Shown: in pieces, positions 46,469 through 54,296 of the stretch
Layout: each line of letters opens with the position of its first letter
Position numbering within the stretch: the first letter of the stretch is position 1
Assembly (NCBI RefSeq): GCF_003605125.1
Contig: NZ_QPQT01000005.1
Location: forward strand, 124,001 to 188,000
Direction: 5' to 3'
Source: Shewanella algidipiscicola
GTDB taxonomy: Bacteria; Pseudomonadota; Gammaproteobacteria; Enterobacterales; Shewanellaceae
DNA: 64,000 nt
Notes under the pieces: generated by a model
Database searches by the model: none
What the model was told of the DNA's origin: nothing
What the model saw: the letters and a program-made list of their open reading frames with translations, nothing else
Program-made: the position numbers and the translations under genes

Positions 46469-46506
46469 ACAGGGCCTGTCACACTAAAGCCGTTTACTGG
46501 CCCTGT
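46469..46506 (+). terminator. Hairpin downstream of the RNA methyltransferase gene
   Basis: An 8-bp stem (ACAGGGCC / GGCCCTGT) with a 22-base loop, 10 bases past the stop. It has no T-tract, so it may act as a weak terminator or protect the 3' end. Confidence 0.4.
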
Positions 46507-46709
46507 AGCAAATCTGTTTTTTATCAAACTCATCCTTTACCCATCGCTTGAATCGACTCTTGCTAAATCCCCCGCTTATCACACTGTGGTAGGTATTCAC
46601 TGCTCATTTAACGCTAAATGACATTAACCTTATTACTTAAATCGCCACATAAATTGCGCGCAATTTATTTTACTGATAGGCTACCCTATCATCAAAAAAG
46701 GAGAATACG

Positions 46710-47198
46710 ATGTCTATTTATGATTTCTCGCTGACCAATATCGATGGCAGCACGCGCTCAATGCAAGAGTTTAAGGGAAAGGTGCTGCTGATTGTAAATA
46801 CCGCCAGCAAATGTGGTTTCACACCACAATACAAGGCATTACAGGCGCTATATGAAGATTTTGGCCCAGAAAAATTTGTTGTATTAGGTTTTCCGTGCAA
46901 CCAATTTGGGCAGCAAGAACCCGCAGCGGAAGCCGAAATCAATCAGTTTTGTGAGCTCAACTTCGGGGTTAATTTCCCGCTGTTTGCCAAAATAGAGGTT
47001 AATGGTGCTAACACAGATCCGCTCTATCGCTACTTGAAGCAGCAGGCAAAAGGGTTGCTTGGCAGTGAATCAATCAAATGGAACTTTACCAAATTTTTAG
47101 TCGATAGTCAGGGACAGGTAGTAGCGCGTTTTGCCTCCACTACGAAACCCGAATCTATGAGAGAAAAAATAAAATCTTTACTGAACAAATCCAGCTAG
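46710..47198 (+). CDS. Glutathione peroxidase-family protein, cytoplasmic
   Basis: A 162-residue peroxidase of the glutathione peroxidase / BtuE family, with Cys instead of selenocysteine. The peroxidatic cysteine is C35 in VNTASKCGFTPQYKAL, and GFPCNQFGQQEP carries the second cysteine and the catalytic Gln. The Trp-Asn motif is KWNFTKFLVD. These enzymes reduce peroxides, usually with thioredoxin in bacteria. There is no signal peptide. AAGGAGAA lies 7 bases before the ATG. A second, exported homologue is at 60881. Confidence 0.93.
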   Translation: MSIYDFSLTNIDGSTRSMQEFKGKVLLIVNTASKCGFTPQYKALQALYEDFGPEKFVVLGFPCNQFGQQEPAAEAEINQFCELNFGVNFPLFAKIEVNGANTDPLYRYLKQQAKGLLGSESIKWNFTKFLVDSQGQVVARFASTTKPESMREKIKSLLNKSS

Positions 47199-47310
47199 AT
47201 AGCAATAGATCAACCTATGACGCCATAAAAACGCTCATTTTATGTACGTTACAATGAACTTTATGTGTCGCTTGCACTCCAATAATTGAACGCGAAGATT
47301 TGCTGATTCA

Positions 47311-47394
47311 TGTTCATCATTCTCCCTGGGACTTCTAGCGCGGTCCCCTTGATCTGAATAGATCAACAGGCAACTGGTTGAGTTGCCTTTTTTT
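47311..47394 (+). ncRNA. Candidate small RNA A
   Basis: Opens with TGTTCATCATTCTCCCT, then a hairpin (GGGAC / GTCCC) whose loop contains CTAGCGC, a second hairpin (TTGATC / GATCAA), and a terminator (GGCAACT / AGTTGCC) followed by seven T residues. The 5' motif and CTAGCGC loop are shared with copies B-E nearby, although the stem sequences differ. No open frame. The 5' end is not fixed by a clear promoter. Confidence 0.6.
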
Positions 47395-47547
47395 ATGCCC
47401 ACGGTTGGCGGTATTAACCCTCCTCTTTTATCGGGCTGAAAAATTAAATGATTTATTTTGACAAACTCAATGAACTTTTCATTCGATGGCGACTCTGAGT
47501 ACTTGAACGGATTATTGAATTAGGTGCACAGCACGTAATTTTTTTCA

Positions 47548-47674
47548 TTGTTCATCATCATCTCCCTTTGGTGGCCGGATGGGCCCCAGGAGCATTAATT
47601 CAACGCTAGCGCATTTGAATTTATCACACTCCGACACTTTGTTTATGGCAACCTATTAGGTTGCCATTTTTTTT
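47548..47674 (+). ncRNA. Candidate small RNA B
   Basis: TTGTTCATCATCATCTCCCTTTGG-type start (about 47549-47571). A hairpin TGG-t-GGCC / GGCCCCA with GGAT in its loop follows, then a stem AATTCAA / TTGAATT (47597-47603 / 47615-47621) with loop CGCTAGCGCAT. It closes with terminator ATGGCAACCT / AGGTTGCCAT and an 8-T tract. It is closely related to copies C and D but has unrelated upstream sequence. Confidence 0.7.
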
Positions 47675-47857
47675 ACCTATTATTGATAACCGCCCGAGTT
47701 ATTTCATGTGTTCTGGCAGATCATGAGCGCAATAACGTCTTTTCAGCGACACCATGAATATGTCAATGACGCCCCATAAATCTTTAACATTGCGCCACCG
47801 TTATCTACAGTTCAAATTGGCCTTGAATGAATGTACAAAATTATTTTTTACTCAAGC

Positions 47858-47873
47858 AGGGAACTAACTTGCA
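47858..47873 (+). promoter_or_regulatory. Possible sigma-54-type promoter of small RNA C
   Basis: GG at 47859-47860 and GC at 47871-47872 are exactly 10 bases apart, with TTGCAA at the -12 side, as in the sigma-54 consensus TGGCAC-N5-TTGCA. The -24 side is imperfect (AGGGAA). Transcription would start near 47884. Confidence 0.4.
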
Positions 47874-47916
47874 ACGGGGCACTCTGATAAGGAGTAACAG
47901 ATTTTTCATCATGATT

Positions 47917-48038
47917 TGTTCATCATCTCCCTTTGGTGGCCGGATGGCCCCAGGAGCATTAACTCAACGCTAGCGCATTTGGGTTAATCACACTCCGACA
48001 CTTTGTTTATGGCAACCTATTAGGTTGCCATTTTTTTT
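47917..48038 (+). ncRNA. Candidate small RNA C
   Basis: Same plan as copy B: TTGTTCATCATCTCCCTTTG, hairpin TGG-t-GGCC / GGCCCCA with loop GGAT, and stem TTAACTCAA / TTGGGTTAA (one G-U pair) with loop CGCTAGCGCAT. The terminator is ATGGCAACCT / AGGTTGCCAT with T8. The transcript may start further upstream, near 47884, if the sigma-54-like site is used. Confidence 0.7.
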
Positions 48039-48045
48039 ACCTGTT

Positions 48046-48061
48046 TGATTAAGGCCCATGG
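48046..48061 (+). other. Spacer between small RNA units C and D
   Basis: A short stretch after the copy C terminator, before unrelated sequence leading into the second duplication unit. A 72-codon frame across 48058-48276 runs through the RNA copy and is not considered coding. Confidence 0.3.
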
Positions 48062-48145
48062 TGCACTGGCGAAGAGTCAATTTATGGCGCGCTAAGGCAC
48101 ACATTAAGCTTGAGATTAAGCAGCAATATTATTTTTTACTCAAAC

Positions 48146-48161
48146 TGGGAACTAACTTGCA
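48146..48161 (+). promoter_or_regulatory. Possible sigma-54-type promoter of small RNA D
   Basis: TGGGAACTAACTTGCA has GG (48147-48148) and GC (48159-48160) separated by 10 bases and fits TGGCAC-N5-TTGCA better than the copy C site because of the leading T. A start near 48172 would be expected. Confidence 0.45.
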
Positions 48162-48204
48162 ACGGGACACTCTGATAAGGAGTAACAGATTTTTCATCAT
48201 GATT

Positions 48205-48327
48205 TGTTCATCATCTCCCTTTGGCGGCCGGATGGGCCCCAGGAGCATTAACCCAACGCTAGCGCATTTGGGTTAATCACACTCCAACACTTTGTTTATG
48301 GCAACCTTATTAGGTTGCCATTTTTTT
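48205..48327 (+). ncRNA. Candidate small RNA D
   Basis: Third member of the B-C-D set. The stem is here fully Watson-Crick (TTAACCCAA / TTGGGTTAA, 48248-48256 / 48268-48276) around CGCTAGCGCAT. The GGAT-loop hairpin has GGCGGCC instead of GGTGGCC. The terminator is GGCAACCTTATTAGGTTGCC followed by a T-tract, 22 bases before the convergent aminopeptidase stop. Confidence 0.7.
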
Positions 48328-48348
48328 CACCGATTGATTGGCAAGTAG

Positions 48349-50133
48349 CTACACACCCAACTGCTTATCAAGTTGCGCGACTAATGACGGATGATACCTT
48401 GCTCGTGCCTGTTGATAAATCGCCATTAACGGCTGTCGGTACCCAGCCAGCAGGAGCTCGGCATATAATGGCCGCACAAACTTAGCTCGGCCAATATTTA
48501 ATAAGAATGTCTCTACCAAGGGCAGCACGACATCATAATGATTGCGGATCGCCACCCGATACCAATCACAAGCAATTTCGGCGTTAGTCGAATGACTAAA
48601 ACGAAAAGCGCTATCTAACTGTTGCAACTGTTGATGGCTTAATTGTTCAGGCAAGCTATTAATAAAATATTGCCAATGATGAACGCGCCAATCTGTGGTT
48701 TGCGCAGGGGAAATATCACCGTTGGCATACCAGCTCATCAAAAGCGCATCGACTTTATTTAAACTATTTGAATAAGGCGGTACAAACCATGGTGGCATGC
48801 CTGTGCCGTAGATCCATTCCAGCAACTCGGCCTCACTCAGTACATCACTATATTGTGGTAATAATGTCTGCTGCGCATAATCAATAAACTGCTCAGTGGT
48901 GATCGCCTCAAAGGCAAAATGGCTCACATAGGCGTTTAAGAATGCATCGAACGCTTCTCTCCCTAAGCGTTTTTCTAAGTCATGCACAAACATCGATGCT
49001 TTATCGTAGGTAAAACGGTTAAAAGCCTCATTAGGATCGCCTGCTTGCACATTAGCTGGCAAGGTCTGCGCCGCAATGGGCATAGAGGCTAACTCCTGCG
49101 CTAGCCGGCCATATTCCAAGACTAATTCAAGCTGCGCTTGCTCTTTGCCATAAACCGCTTCAACAATACGGTGGGTAAAATAGGTGGTAAATCCTTCATT
49201 AAGCCAAAGATCGCGCCAAGTCGCATTACTGACTAAGTTACCAGTCCAAGAGTGTGCCAGCTCATGGGCAACGGTGGAAACTAGGCTCTTATCACCGGCA
49301 ATTAAGGTTGGCGTCATAAAGGCCAGTCGCGGATTTTCCATACCACCAAAGGGAAAACTGGGAGGCAACACTATCATGTCGTAGCGCCCCCATGGATAAG
49401 GACCCAGCAGCGACTCTGCGGTGTTGATCATCTGCTCGGTATCTTCAAATTCACTCACCGCCGAATCAAGCACCTCTGGCTCGGCATAAACCCCACTACG
49501 CGGCCCTAGGCTGCCAAATTGTAAATCGCCAACGGCAATCGCCAGCAGATGAGTCGGAATTGCCTTTTCCATTTCAAATAAAAACTGGCCATTGAGTGGC
49601 GCGTTGGCATCGTTCATGGCGCTCATCACAGCACGCATACCTTGAGGCACATCGACTTTAGCATCGAAGGTGATTCTGGCTTTCGGGGTGTCTTGCAAGG
49701 GGATCCAACTGCGGGCATTAATGGGTTGAGACTGACTAAATAGAAACGGTAATTGTTTGCCGCTGGTTTGTTCGGGACTTAGCCACTGCAACCCTTGTGC
49801 ATTGGCGCTAGTGTAGTAATCGATAGTGATGTTGGGTGAATTTGCAAGCAGCTGAATATGCAGGCGTTGCCCGCGAATAAGATCGTGCATATCAAAATGA
49901 AAATCGAGCCGATTGTTTTTGTCATCTCGCACCGACTGGATCACGAGATCGCGGCTATCCAGATACAAGTGGCAGCACTGCTTATCAAGATAGTTCAGCA
50001 TTAGCTTAGCTGTACCTGTTAGTCGTTGCTGCCCAAAATCGACCGCAACCGCCAAGCTAAGATGCGATACACGGATCTGTTCGACATTCGCAAACGAGTG
50101 ATGATCTTGGTTATTGTCCCATTGCTTAGCCAC
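48349..50133 (-). CDS. M1-family zinc aminopeptidase (leukotriene A4 hydrolase-like)
   Basis: A 594-residue metallopeptidase without signal peptide. The exopeptidase motif GGMEN is at residues 263-267, the zinc site HELAH at 290-294 (HELAHSWTGN), and the third zinc ligand E313 lies in LWLNEGFTTYF. The N-terminal part is a beta saddle, and an all-helical C-terminal domain follows (about 450-594). Domain order and length match the leukotriene A4 hydrolase / cold-active aminopeptidase branch rather than the larger PepN. It removes N-terminal residues from peptides. Candidate small RNAs flank it on both sides. Confidence 0.92.
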   Translation of the reverse strand: MAKQWDNNQDHHSFANVEQIRVSHLSLAVAVDFGQQRLTGTAKLMLNYLDKQCCHLYLDSRDLVIQSVRDDKNNRLDFHFDMHDLIRGQRLHIQLLANSPNITIDYYTSANAQGLQWLSPEQTSGKQLPFLFSQSQPINARSWIPLQDTPKARITFDAKVDVPQGMRAVMSAMNDANAPLNGQFLFEMEKAIPTHLLAIAVGDLQFGSLGPRSGVYAEPEVLDSAVSEFEDTEQMINTAESLLGPYPWGRYDMIVLPPSFPFGGMENPRLAFMTPTLIAGDKSLVSTVAHELAHSWTGNLVSNATWRDLWLNEGFTTYFTHRIVEAVYGKEQAQLELVLEYGRLAQELASMPIAAQTLPANVQAGDPNEAFNRFTYDKASMFVHDLEKRLGREAFDAFLNAYVSHFAFEAITTEQFIDYAQQTLLPQYSDVLSEAELLEWIYGTGMPPWFVPPYSNSLNKVDALLMSWYANGDISPAQTTDWRVHHWQYFINSLPEQLSHQQLQQLDSAFRFSHSTNAEIACDWYRVAIRNHYDVVLPLVETFLLNIGRAKFVRPLYAELLLAGYRQPLMAIYQQARARYHPSLVAQLDKQLGV

Positions 50134-50339
50134 ATTTTATCCTTATTATTATTGCCCTAACGTCAATAGCGCTAAGTGTAATCATCGGCTAACCGCTTGT
50201 CATTGAGATTAAATATTCTCTTCCCCTACAGCATGAGTCCTTAATATCACTGATTCCACATAATGGCTCTCAACTACACTCAGCTCTAAACATTAATTGC
50301 GGCAAAATAATCAAAAAATCGGAACTAAAATGGTAAAGC

Positions 50340-50386
50340 GGACTCTGACCATATGAGTACGATTGATATTAACTGATGCAGAGTCC
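50340..50386. promoter_or_regulatory. Inverted repeat upstream of small RNA E
   Basis: GGACTCTG (50340-50347) and CAGAGTCC (50379-50386) form perfect 8-bp arms 31 bases apart, about 35 bases before the start of candidate RNA E. It may be an operator or a hairpin. Confidence 0.35.
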
Positions 50387-50420
50387 CTTACGGGTCATTG
50401 ATTGGTTACAAAGGTTTTCA

Positions 50421-50515
50421 TGGTTCATCATCTCCCTTTTCGATAGTCTCTAGCGCGACTATCAGCCAAATTCCAACTGGCATTTGTGGCGACCTACTTT
50501 AGGTCGTTTTTTTTT
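50421..50515 (+). ncRNA. Candidate small RNA E
   Basis: TGGTTCATCATCTCCCTTTT is followed by a 7-bp hairpin (GATAGTC / GACTATC) with loop TCTAGCGC and a terminator (CGACCT / AGGTCG) with T9. It shares the 5' segment and the CTAGCGC loop with A-D, but its stems and terminator are unrelated in sequence. It lies beyond the aminopeptidase gene, 160 bases before the convergent pstS stop. Confidence 0.6.
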
Positions 50516-50621
50516 GCGCCACCGTTATCGTATTGCTAGCCATCGGGATCACATGGGTAAAGCACCGCGCTTATCAAGTGAGTTCATACTGATGGCCCAT
50601 CACTGATAGCACAGAAAACAA

Positions 50622-50644
50622 AAAGGCCTCAAATTGAGGCCTTT
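50622..50644. terminator. Terminator of pstS
   Basis: A 9-bp stem (AAAGGCCTC / GAGGCCTTT) with an AAATT loop; A-run on its left. It is 33 bases past the pstS stop on the minus strand. Confidence 0.8.
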
Positions 50645-50676
50645 GCTGTTGGGGGTCTCCCCCTAAACCACGTCCG

Positions 50677-51648
50677 TTATAGGCGGATGCCGGCTTTTTC
50701 TAAATCTTTGGCAGTCACACTCAGTGGTAGTGGAACATAACCGTCTTTCTCTACTGTTTTCTGCCCTTGCTTAGACAAAATAAAGCGGAGGAATTCACGC
50801 TCTAATGGTGCTAAGTCTTTATTAGGGTGCTTGTTGACATACACATACAAGTAACGTGATAGAGGATAACTACCATCTGCTGCATTGGCTGCGGTTGCTT
50901 CAATGTAATCATCGCCTTTTTTGGCGATAGCCACGGCTTTCACACCTGCAGTTTTATAACCAATCCCTGAATAACCAATCGCATTTAATGACTGCGAGAC
51001 AGATTGCACTACCGACGCTGAACCAGGTTGTTCATTAACGTTGGCTTTAAAATCGCCTTTACATAGTGCTTTTTTCTTAAAGTAACCGTAGGTCCCAGAG
51101 ACCGAGTTACGACCGTAAAGCTGCACATCTTTGGCAGCCCAATCGCCCCCAAGCCCAACGTCAGACCAACGCTGCACGTCGTTACCGCCACACTTATGGG
51201 TAGCCGAGAAGATACCGTCGATCTGCTCGATACTCAGCCCCTTGATAGGGTTATCTTTATGAACAAAAACAGCCAAAGCATCAATAGCAACACGGATCTC
51301 TGTTGGCTGATATCCATAGTGCTTTTCAAACGCTTCGATTTCATTGGGCTTCATTTTGCGGCTCATTGGGCCAAACTGTGAAGTCCCTTCAGTCAATGCT
51401 GGCGGCGCAGTAGAAGAGCCCGCCGCTTGAATTTGAATATTAACGTTAGGGTACATCTCTTTGTACTCTTCGGCCCACAGGGTCATCATATTCGCTAAGG
51501 TATCTGAGCCAACAGATGAAAGGTTACCCGATACACCGCTGCTTTTTTCATAAGTGGGTAGTGACGGATCGATAGCAGCCATAGAGGTGACTGAAAATAC
51601 ACTAGCGGCTGTCAAACTCACCGCACCAACAAGCTGTTTAAGTTTCAT
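50677..51648 (-). CDS. pstS: Phosphate ABC transporter substrate-binding protein
   Basis: A 323-residue periplasmic phosphate-binding protein with a signal peptide (ending VTSMAA, about residue 25). Binding-site segments are [40 protein letters not shown] and [17 protein letters not shown], followed by [16 protein letters not shown]. This is the PstS type with an AAGSSTAP motif common in Shewanella. Two Pho boxes upstream show PhoB control. The transporter's pstC, pstA and pstB genes are not adjacent; the phoR and phoB genes lie just upstream on the same strand. Confidence 0.92.
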   Translation of the reverse strand: MKLKQLVGAVSLTAASVFSVTSMAAIDPSLPTYEKSSGVSGNLSSVGSDTLANMMTLWAEEYKEMYPNVNIQIQAAGSSTAPPALTEGTSQFGPMSRKMKPNEIEAFEKHYGYQPTEIRVAIDALAVFVHKDNPIKGLSIEQIDGIFSATHKCGGNDVQRWSDVGLGGDWAAKDVQLYGRNSVSGTYGYFKKKALCKGDFKANVNEQPGSASVVQSVSQSLNAIGYSGIGYKTAGVKAVAIAKKGDDYIEATAANAADGSYPLSRYLYVYVNKHPNKDLAPLEREFLRFILSKQGQKTVEKDGYVPLPLSVTAKDLEKAGIRL

Positions 51649-51721
51649 TGTATCTTTGCTCCAGTGTTAAGCGACTTGCTTACTCGTTTTATTTAAGTTG
51701 CAGTCAGTATCTATCGCAACA

Positions 51722-51761
51722 ATGACAAGTCTATGACGAACATGTGACACTTAGATGACAG
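51722..51761. promoter_or_regulatory. Two Pho boxes upstream of pstS
   Basis: Read on the minus strand, CTGTCATCTAAGTGTCAC (51744-51761) and CGTCATAGACTTGTCAT (inside 51722-51739) both match the 18-bp PhoB box CTGTCATAWAWCTGTCAY. The boxes are 22 bases apart, two helical turns, allowing tandem PhoB dimers. They lie 74 to 113 bases before pstS. Confidence 0.85.
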
Positions 51762-51824
51762 ACCATCATAAAAGTGACTTATTTGAAGAAAGGTTACAAT
51801 GACCTACAGCATCAATAACCCAAA

Positions 51825-51841
51825 AGCGCCTTATCGGCGCT
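51825..51841 (-). terminator. Terminator of the phoB-phoR transcript
   Basis: A short stem (AGCGCC / GGCGCT) with TTATC loop; on the minus strand it is followed by TTTT. It lies about 105 bases past the phoR stop and before the Pho boxes of pstS. Confidence 0.6.
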
Positions 51842-51945
51842 ATCTCTGTTAATGATGAACATAAACGGGATTTTATTAACTGATTTATTTGGTAAATAAA
51901 TGACTTCGAGTAACAGAGCGAAGCCGATGCGCTTAACCAATAAGT

Positions 51946-53253
51946 TTAATGACCACGCTTGCCTGTATCAATAAGATGATTGGGAATAATAAAGCTGAAA
52001 CAGCTGCCTTTGCCTAGACGGCTTTCTATCATCAAATCACTCTGGTGATGATTAAGCGCATGTTTAGTAATGGCTAATCCTAGCCCTGTGCCGCCCCGCT
52101 GCCGAGAGCGAGCGCTGTCGACGCGATAAAACCGCTCTGTAAGCCGTGTCAGGTGCTGCGGCGCTACCCCCTCACCCGAATCGGTCACACTAAACTGCGC
52201 CCCTAAAGGTACTCGCTTCCAACACACATGAACGCTGCCACCTGGGTCGGTATAACGAATGGCATTAGAGAGTAAATTAGAACAGGCACTTCTTATCTGG
52301 ACTTCATTACCATAAATGTTCAGGGTTGGATCGCAATCAAAGCTTAGTTGATACTGTCCCTGAGCCAAAGCCTGCGCCTCCTCTTTGAGCATATCAATCA
52401 GCAGGGCCATATTGACTTTGGCATCGAGATTCACCGCAGAGCCATCTTCAATACGTGATAACACCAGTAACTGCTCGACCATGGAATGCATACGGTTGGT
52501 CTGTTGCTGCATTTGCTGCAACGCTTTATGTTGACCAGGATTAAACTCGGCCACCTCCTGCATCATTTCCAAATAACCTTGTAGCACGGTTAAGGGCGTT
52601 TTCAATTCGTGCGACACATTAGCGACAAACTCTTTGCGCATCCCTTCGAGTTGACGAATACGAGTAATATCACGGGCTATTAGCAAGCGCTGACCAGCAC
52701 CATAGCCCATGATACGAATTTCTAACACGCGCGATTCATTTTGGCTATCGACAAACTCAAAGGGCTCATCAAATGTCGCTTGTTTAAGATAACGAGAAAA
52801 ATCAGGATGACGCAAAAGGTTATCGATGCGCTGGCCTTTATCTTGTGGCCACACTAACCCCAACAATCGCTGGGCTAATTTATTACACCAGGCAATATTA
52901 TTGTCTGAATCCAGCACAACAGCAGCATCTGGCAGGGCCTCAGCCCCTTGCCTAAAGCGCGCGAGCAGATCGGCTAATTGCGCCACTCGTTTACGGTTTT
53001 TACCTTGCAGACGATAGATACCATTAAACACCCCTTCCCAACTTCCGCTGCCATTAGGGGGGGTCAGACGTTTATCACGCCAAAGCCAGAAATTTAGCCT
53101 AGATAACTGTTGATAATGCCAAACAAGCAAGCCGATACAGCCAAGCAGCATCACTGGCAATACCTGCCCAAACAACAAGCCAATGGTAAGGCAAGCCAAC
53201 AAAAATAGCGCTAAGCGACTAAGCAATTGATAGCCAGAGTATGAATTAAACAT
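51946..53253 (-). CDS. phoR: Phosphate-sensing histidine kinase
   Basis: A 435-residue kinase with two N-terminal membrane helices (about 12-45) and almost no periplasmic loop, as in PhoR. A PAS domain (about 100-195, LPDAAVVLDSDNNIAWCNKL) precedes the phosphoacceptor H215 in FVANVSHELKTPLTVLQGYL. The ATPase domain has the N box LLSNAIRYT, G1 in VTDSGEGV and G2 in GGTGLGLAI. PhoR senses phosphate through the Pst system and PhoU and phosphorylates PhoB. It follows phoB after 93 bases. Confidence 0.95.
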   Translation of the reverse strand: MFNSYSGYQLLSRLALFLLACLTIGLLFGQVLPVMLLGCIGLLVWHYQQLSRLNFWLWRDKRLTPPNGSGSWEGVFNGIYRLQGKNRKRVAQLADLLARFRQGAEALPDAAVVLDSDNNIAWCNKLAQRLLGLVWPQDKGQRIDNLLRHPDFSRYLKQATFDEPFEFVDSQNESRVLEIRIMGYGAGQRLLIARDITRIRQLEGMRKEFVANVSHELKTPLTVLQGYLEMMQEVAEFNPGQHKALQQMQQQTNRMHSMVEQLLVLSRIEDGSAVNLDAKVNMALLIDMLKEEAQALAQGQYQLSFDCDPTLNIYGNEVQIRSACSNLLSNAIRYTDPGGSVHVCWKRVPLGAQFSVTDSGEGVAPQHLTRLTERFYRVDSARSRQRGGTGLGLAITKHALNHHQSDLMIESRLGKGSCFSFIIPNHLIDTGKRGH

Positions 53254-53346
53254 AGCGAAACCCTAATGCGCAAGTGAGCACAAGATAATCGATACCGAAG
53301 CTAACGCCTATCAAATTATATGGCCCACTTATTAGCGCTCAGCAAG

Positions 53347-54036
53347 CTAGAGCCGAGTCGAGAAACGGTAACCTGCGCCTCTTACGGTTTGAATAAGCCG
53401 GTCGTGGTTAGAGGGCTCGACCGCTTTACGTAATCGACGAATATGCACATCGACGGTACGATCTTCGACATACACATTGGTGCCCCATACATTATCGAGT
53501 AATTGCTCCCGACTATACACTCGCTCTGGATGAGTCATAAAGAAATGCAATAATCTAAATTCTGTCGGTCCCATGTCTAATACCTGCTCGCCGACAGTCA
53601 CCCGATGGCTAACAGGATCGAGCACGAGGCCTTGCACATCGATAGGTTCATCTAAGGCGGTAGGCGCACTGCGACGCATAACCGCCTTGATACGTGCCAC
53701 CAGCTCTTTAGGCGAAAAAGGCTTGGTGATATAGTCATCGGCGCCAACTTCCAGCCCTTTGACCTTATCCTCCTCCTCGCCCCTTGCCGTCAGCATAATC
53801 ACTGGGATATGGCGCGTAAATTCATCCTGACGTAGCTTTTTCGCTAATTGAATACCGCTCCCACCGGGAAACATCCAATCCAGCAGCACTAAATCGGGAT
53901 AAGGCTCTGTCAACATATCTAAGGCTGAGTCAAAATCCTCTGCTGTAGTTGTCGTAAATCCATGTTGTTCTAAAACAAAAGCCAACATCTCTCGGATGGC
54001 CAACTCATCTTCAACTATCAAAATCCTAGCAGTCAT
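53347..54036 (-). CDS. phoB: Phosphate regulon response regulator
   Basis: A 229-residue OmpR-family activator: receiver domain with D53 in [14 protein letters not shown], then a winged-helix domain (about 130-227) with [33 protein letters not shown] and [14 protein letters not shown]. These are diagnostic of PhoB. The ATG at 54036 gives the standard start; a longer frame to 54072 adds 12 residues without support. Two TTGTCAT words 20 bases apart lie upstream at 54118-54144 but do not form a proper Pho box. It should act at the Pho boxes of pstS. Confidence 0.95.
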   Translation of the reverse strand: MTARILIVEDELAIREMLAFVLEQHGFTTTTAEDFDSALDMLTEPYPDLVLLDWMFPGGSGIQLAKKLRQDEFTRHIPVIMLTARGEEEDKVKGLEVGADDYITKPFSPKELVARIKAVMRRSAPTALDEPIDVQGLVLDPVSHRVTVGEQVLDMGPTEFRLLHFFMTHPERVYSREQLLDNVWGTNVYVEDRTVDVHIRRLRKAVEPSNHDRLIQTVRGAGYRFSTRL

Positions 54037-54248
54037 ATGCGATCTTCTATCAGTGAATTCCCACGTTGCCATTATTAGGCTGCTTTATTACAAAATTATG
54101 AATCAGCGACACTATATTGTCATAAAAGCGCTATTTTTGTCATGAAACTTAAAACTGGTATAGGTCAATATAGGGGGATAGGAGAGCTTAACGGCCTTGT
54201 ATAACAACTATGGCCCTTAAGCTTAAGTACACGAATTAACAAACAAAA

Positions 54249-54275
54249 AAGCCAGCCGTGAATTACGACTGGCTT
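54249..54275. terminator. Hairpin terminator after mscS
   Basis: AAGCCAG pairs with CTGGCTT around an internal CGT / ACG pairing. The A-run before it (AAACAAAAAA) is a T-tract on the minus strand. It lies 22 bases past the mscS stop. Confidence 0.75.
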
Positions 54276-54296
54276 AGGGCACACAATAAAAAATAC

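Larger units (their letters stand above)
47841..48338 (+). repeat. Tandem duplication carrying small RNAs C and D
   Basis: Unit 1 begins at about 47841 and unit 2 at about 48129, a 288-base spacing. Each contains the same leader (ACTCAA..., GGGAACTAACTTGCAACGGG, CACTCTGATAAGGAGTAACA) and an RNA copy. Leader and RNA differ at only a few positions between units; the sequence after each terminator is unrelated. Copy B shares the RNA part only. Confidence 0.8.

Noticed and set aside
47361..47370. Second copy of the MITE end (GATCAACAGG)
   Set aside because: Only about ten bases match the 16-bp terminal repeat, and they form part of a local hairpin in RNA A.
48058..48276. 72-codon plus-strand gene
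   Set aside because: It runs through the duplicated leader and small RNA D, and its frame is not kept in unit 1.
47548..48327. CRISPR-like or simple tandem repeat array
   Set aside because: Only three close copies of about 125 bases, spaced irregularly, each with its own terminator; no short direct repeats with unique spacers and no cas genes.
47548..48327. CsrA-sponge RNAs (CsrB type)
   Set aside because: GGA occurs in one loop and once more in B-D, too few for a CsrB-type RNA, and copies A and E lack the GGA-loop hairpin.
47841..48338. Qrr quorum-sensing RNAs
   Set aside because: The sigma-54-like sites suggested this, but the conserved Qrr core sequence is absent.
54118..54144. Pho box upstream of phoB
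   Set aside because: Two TTGTCAT words are 20 bases apart rather than 11, and face the wrong strand for phoB.
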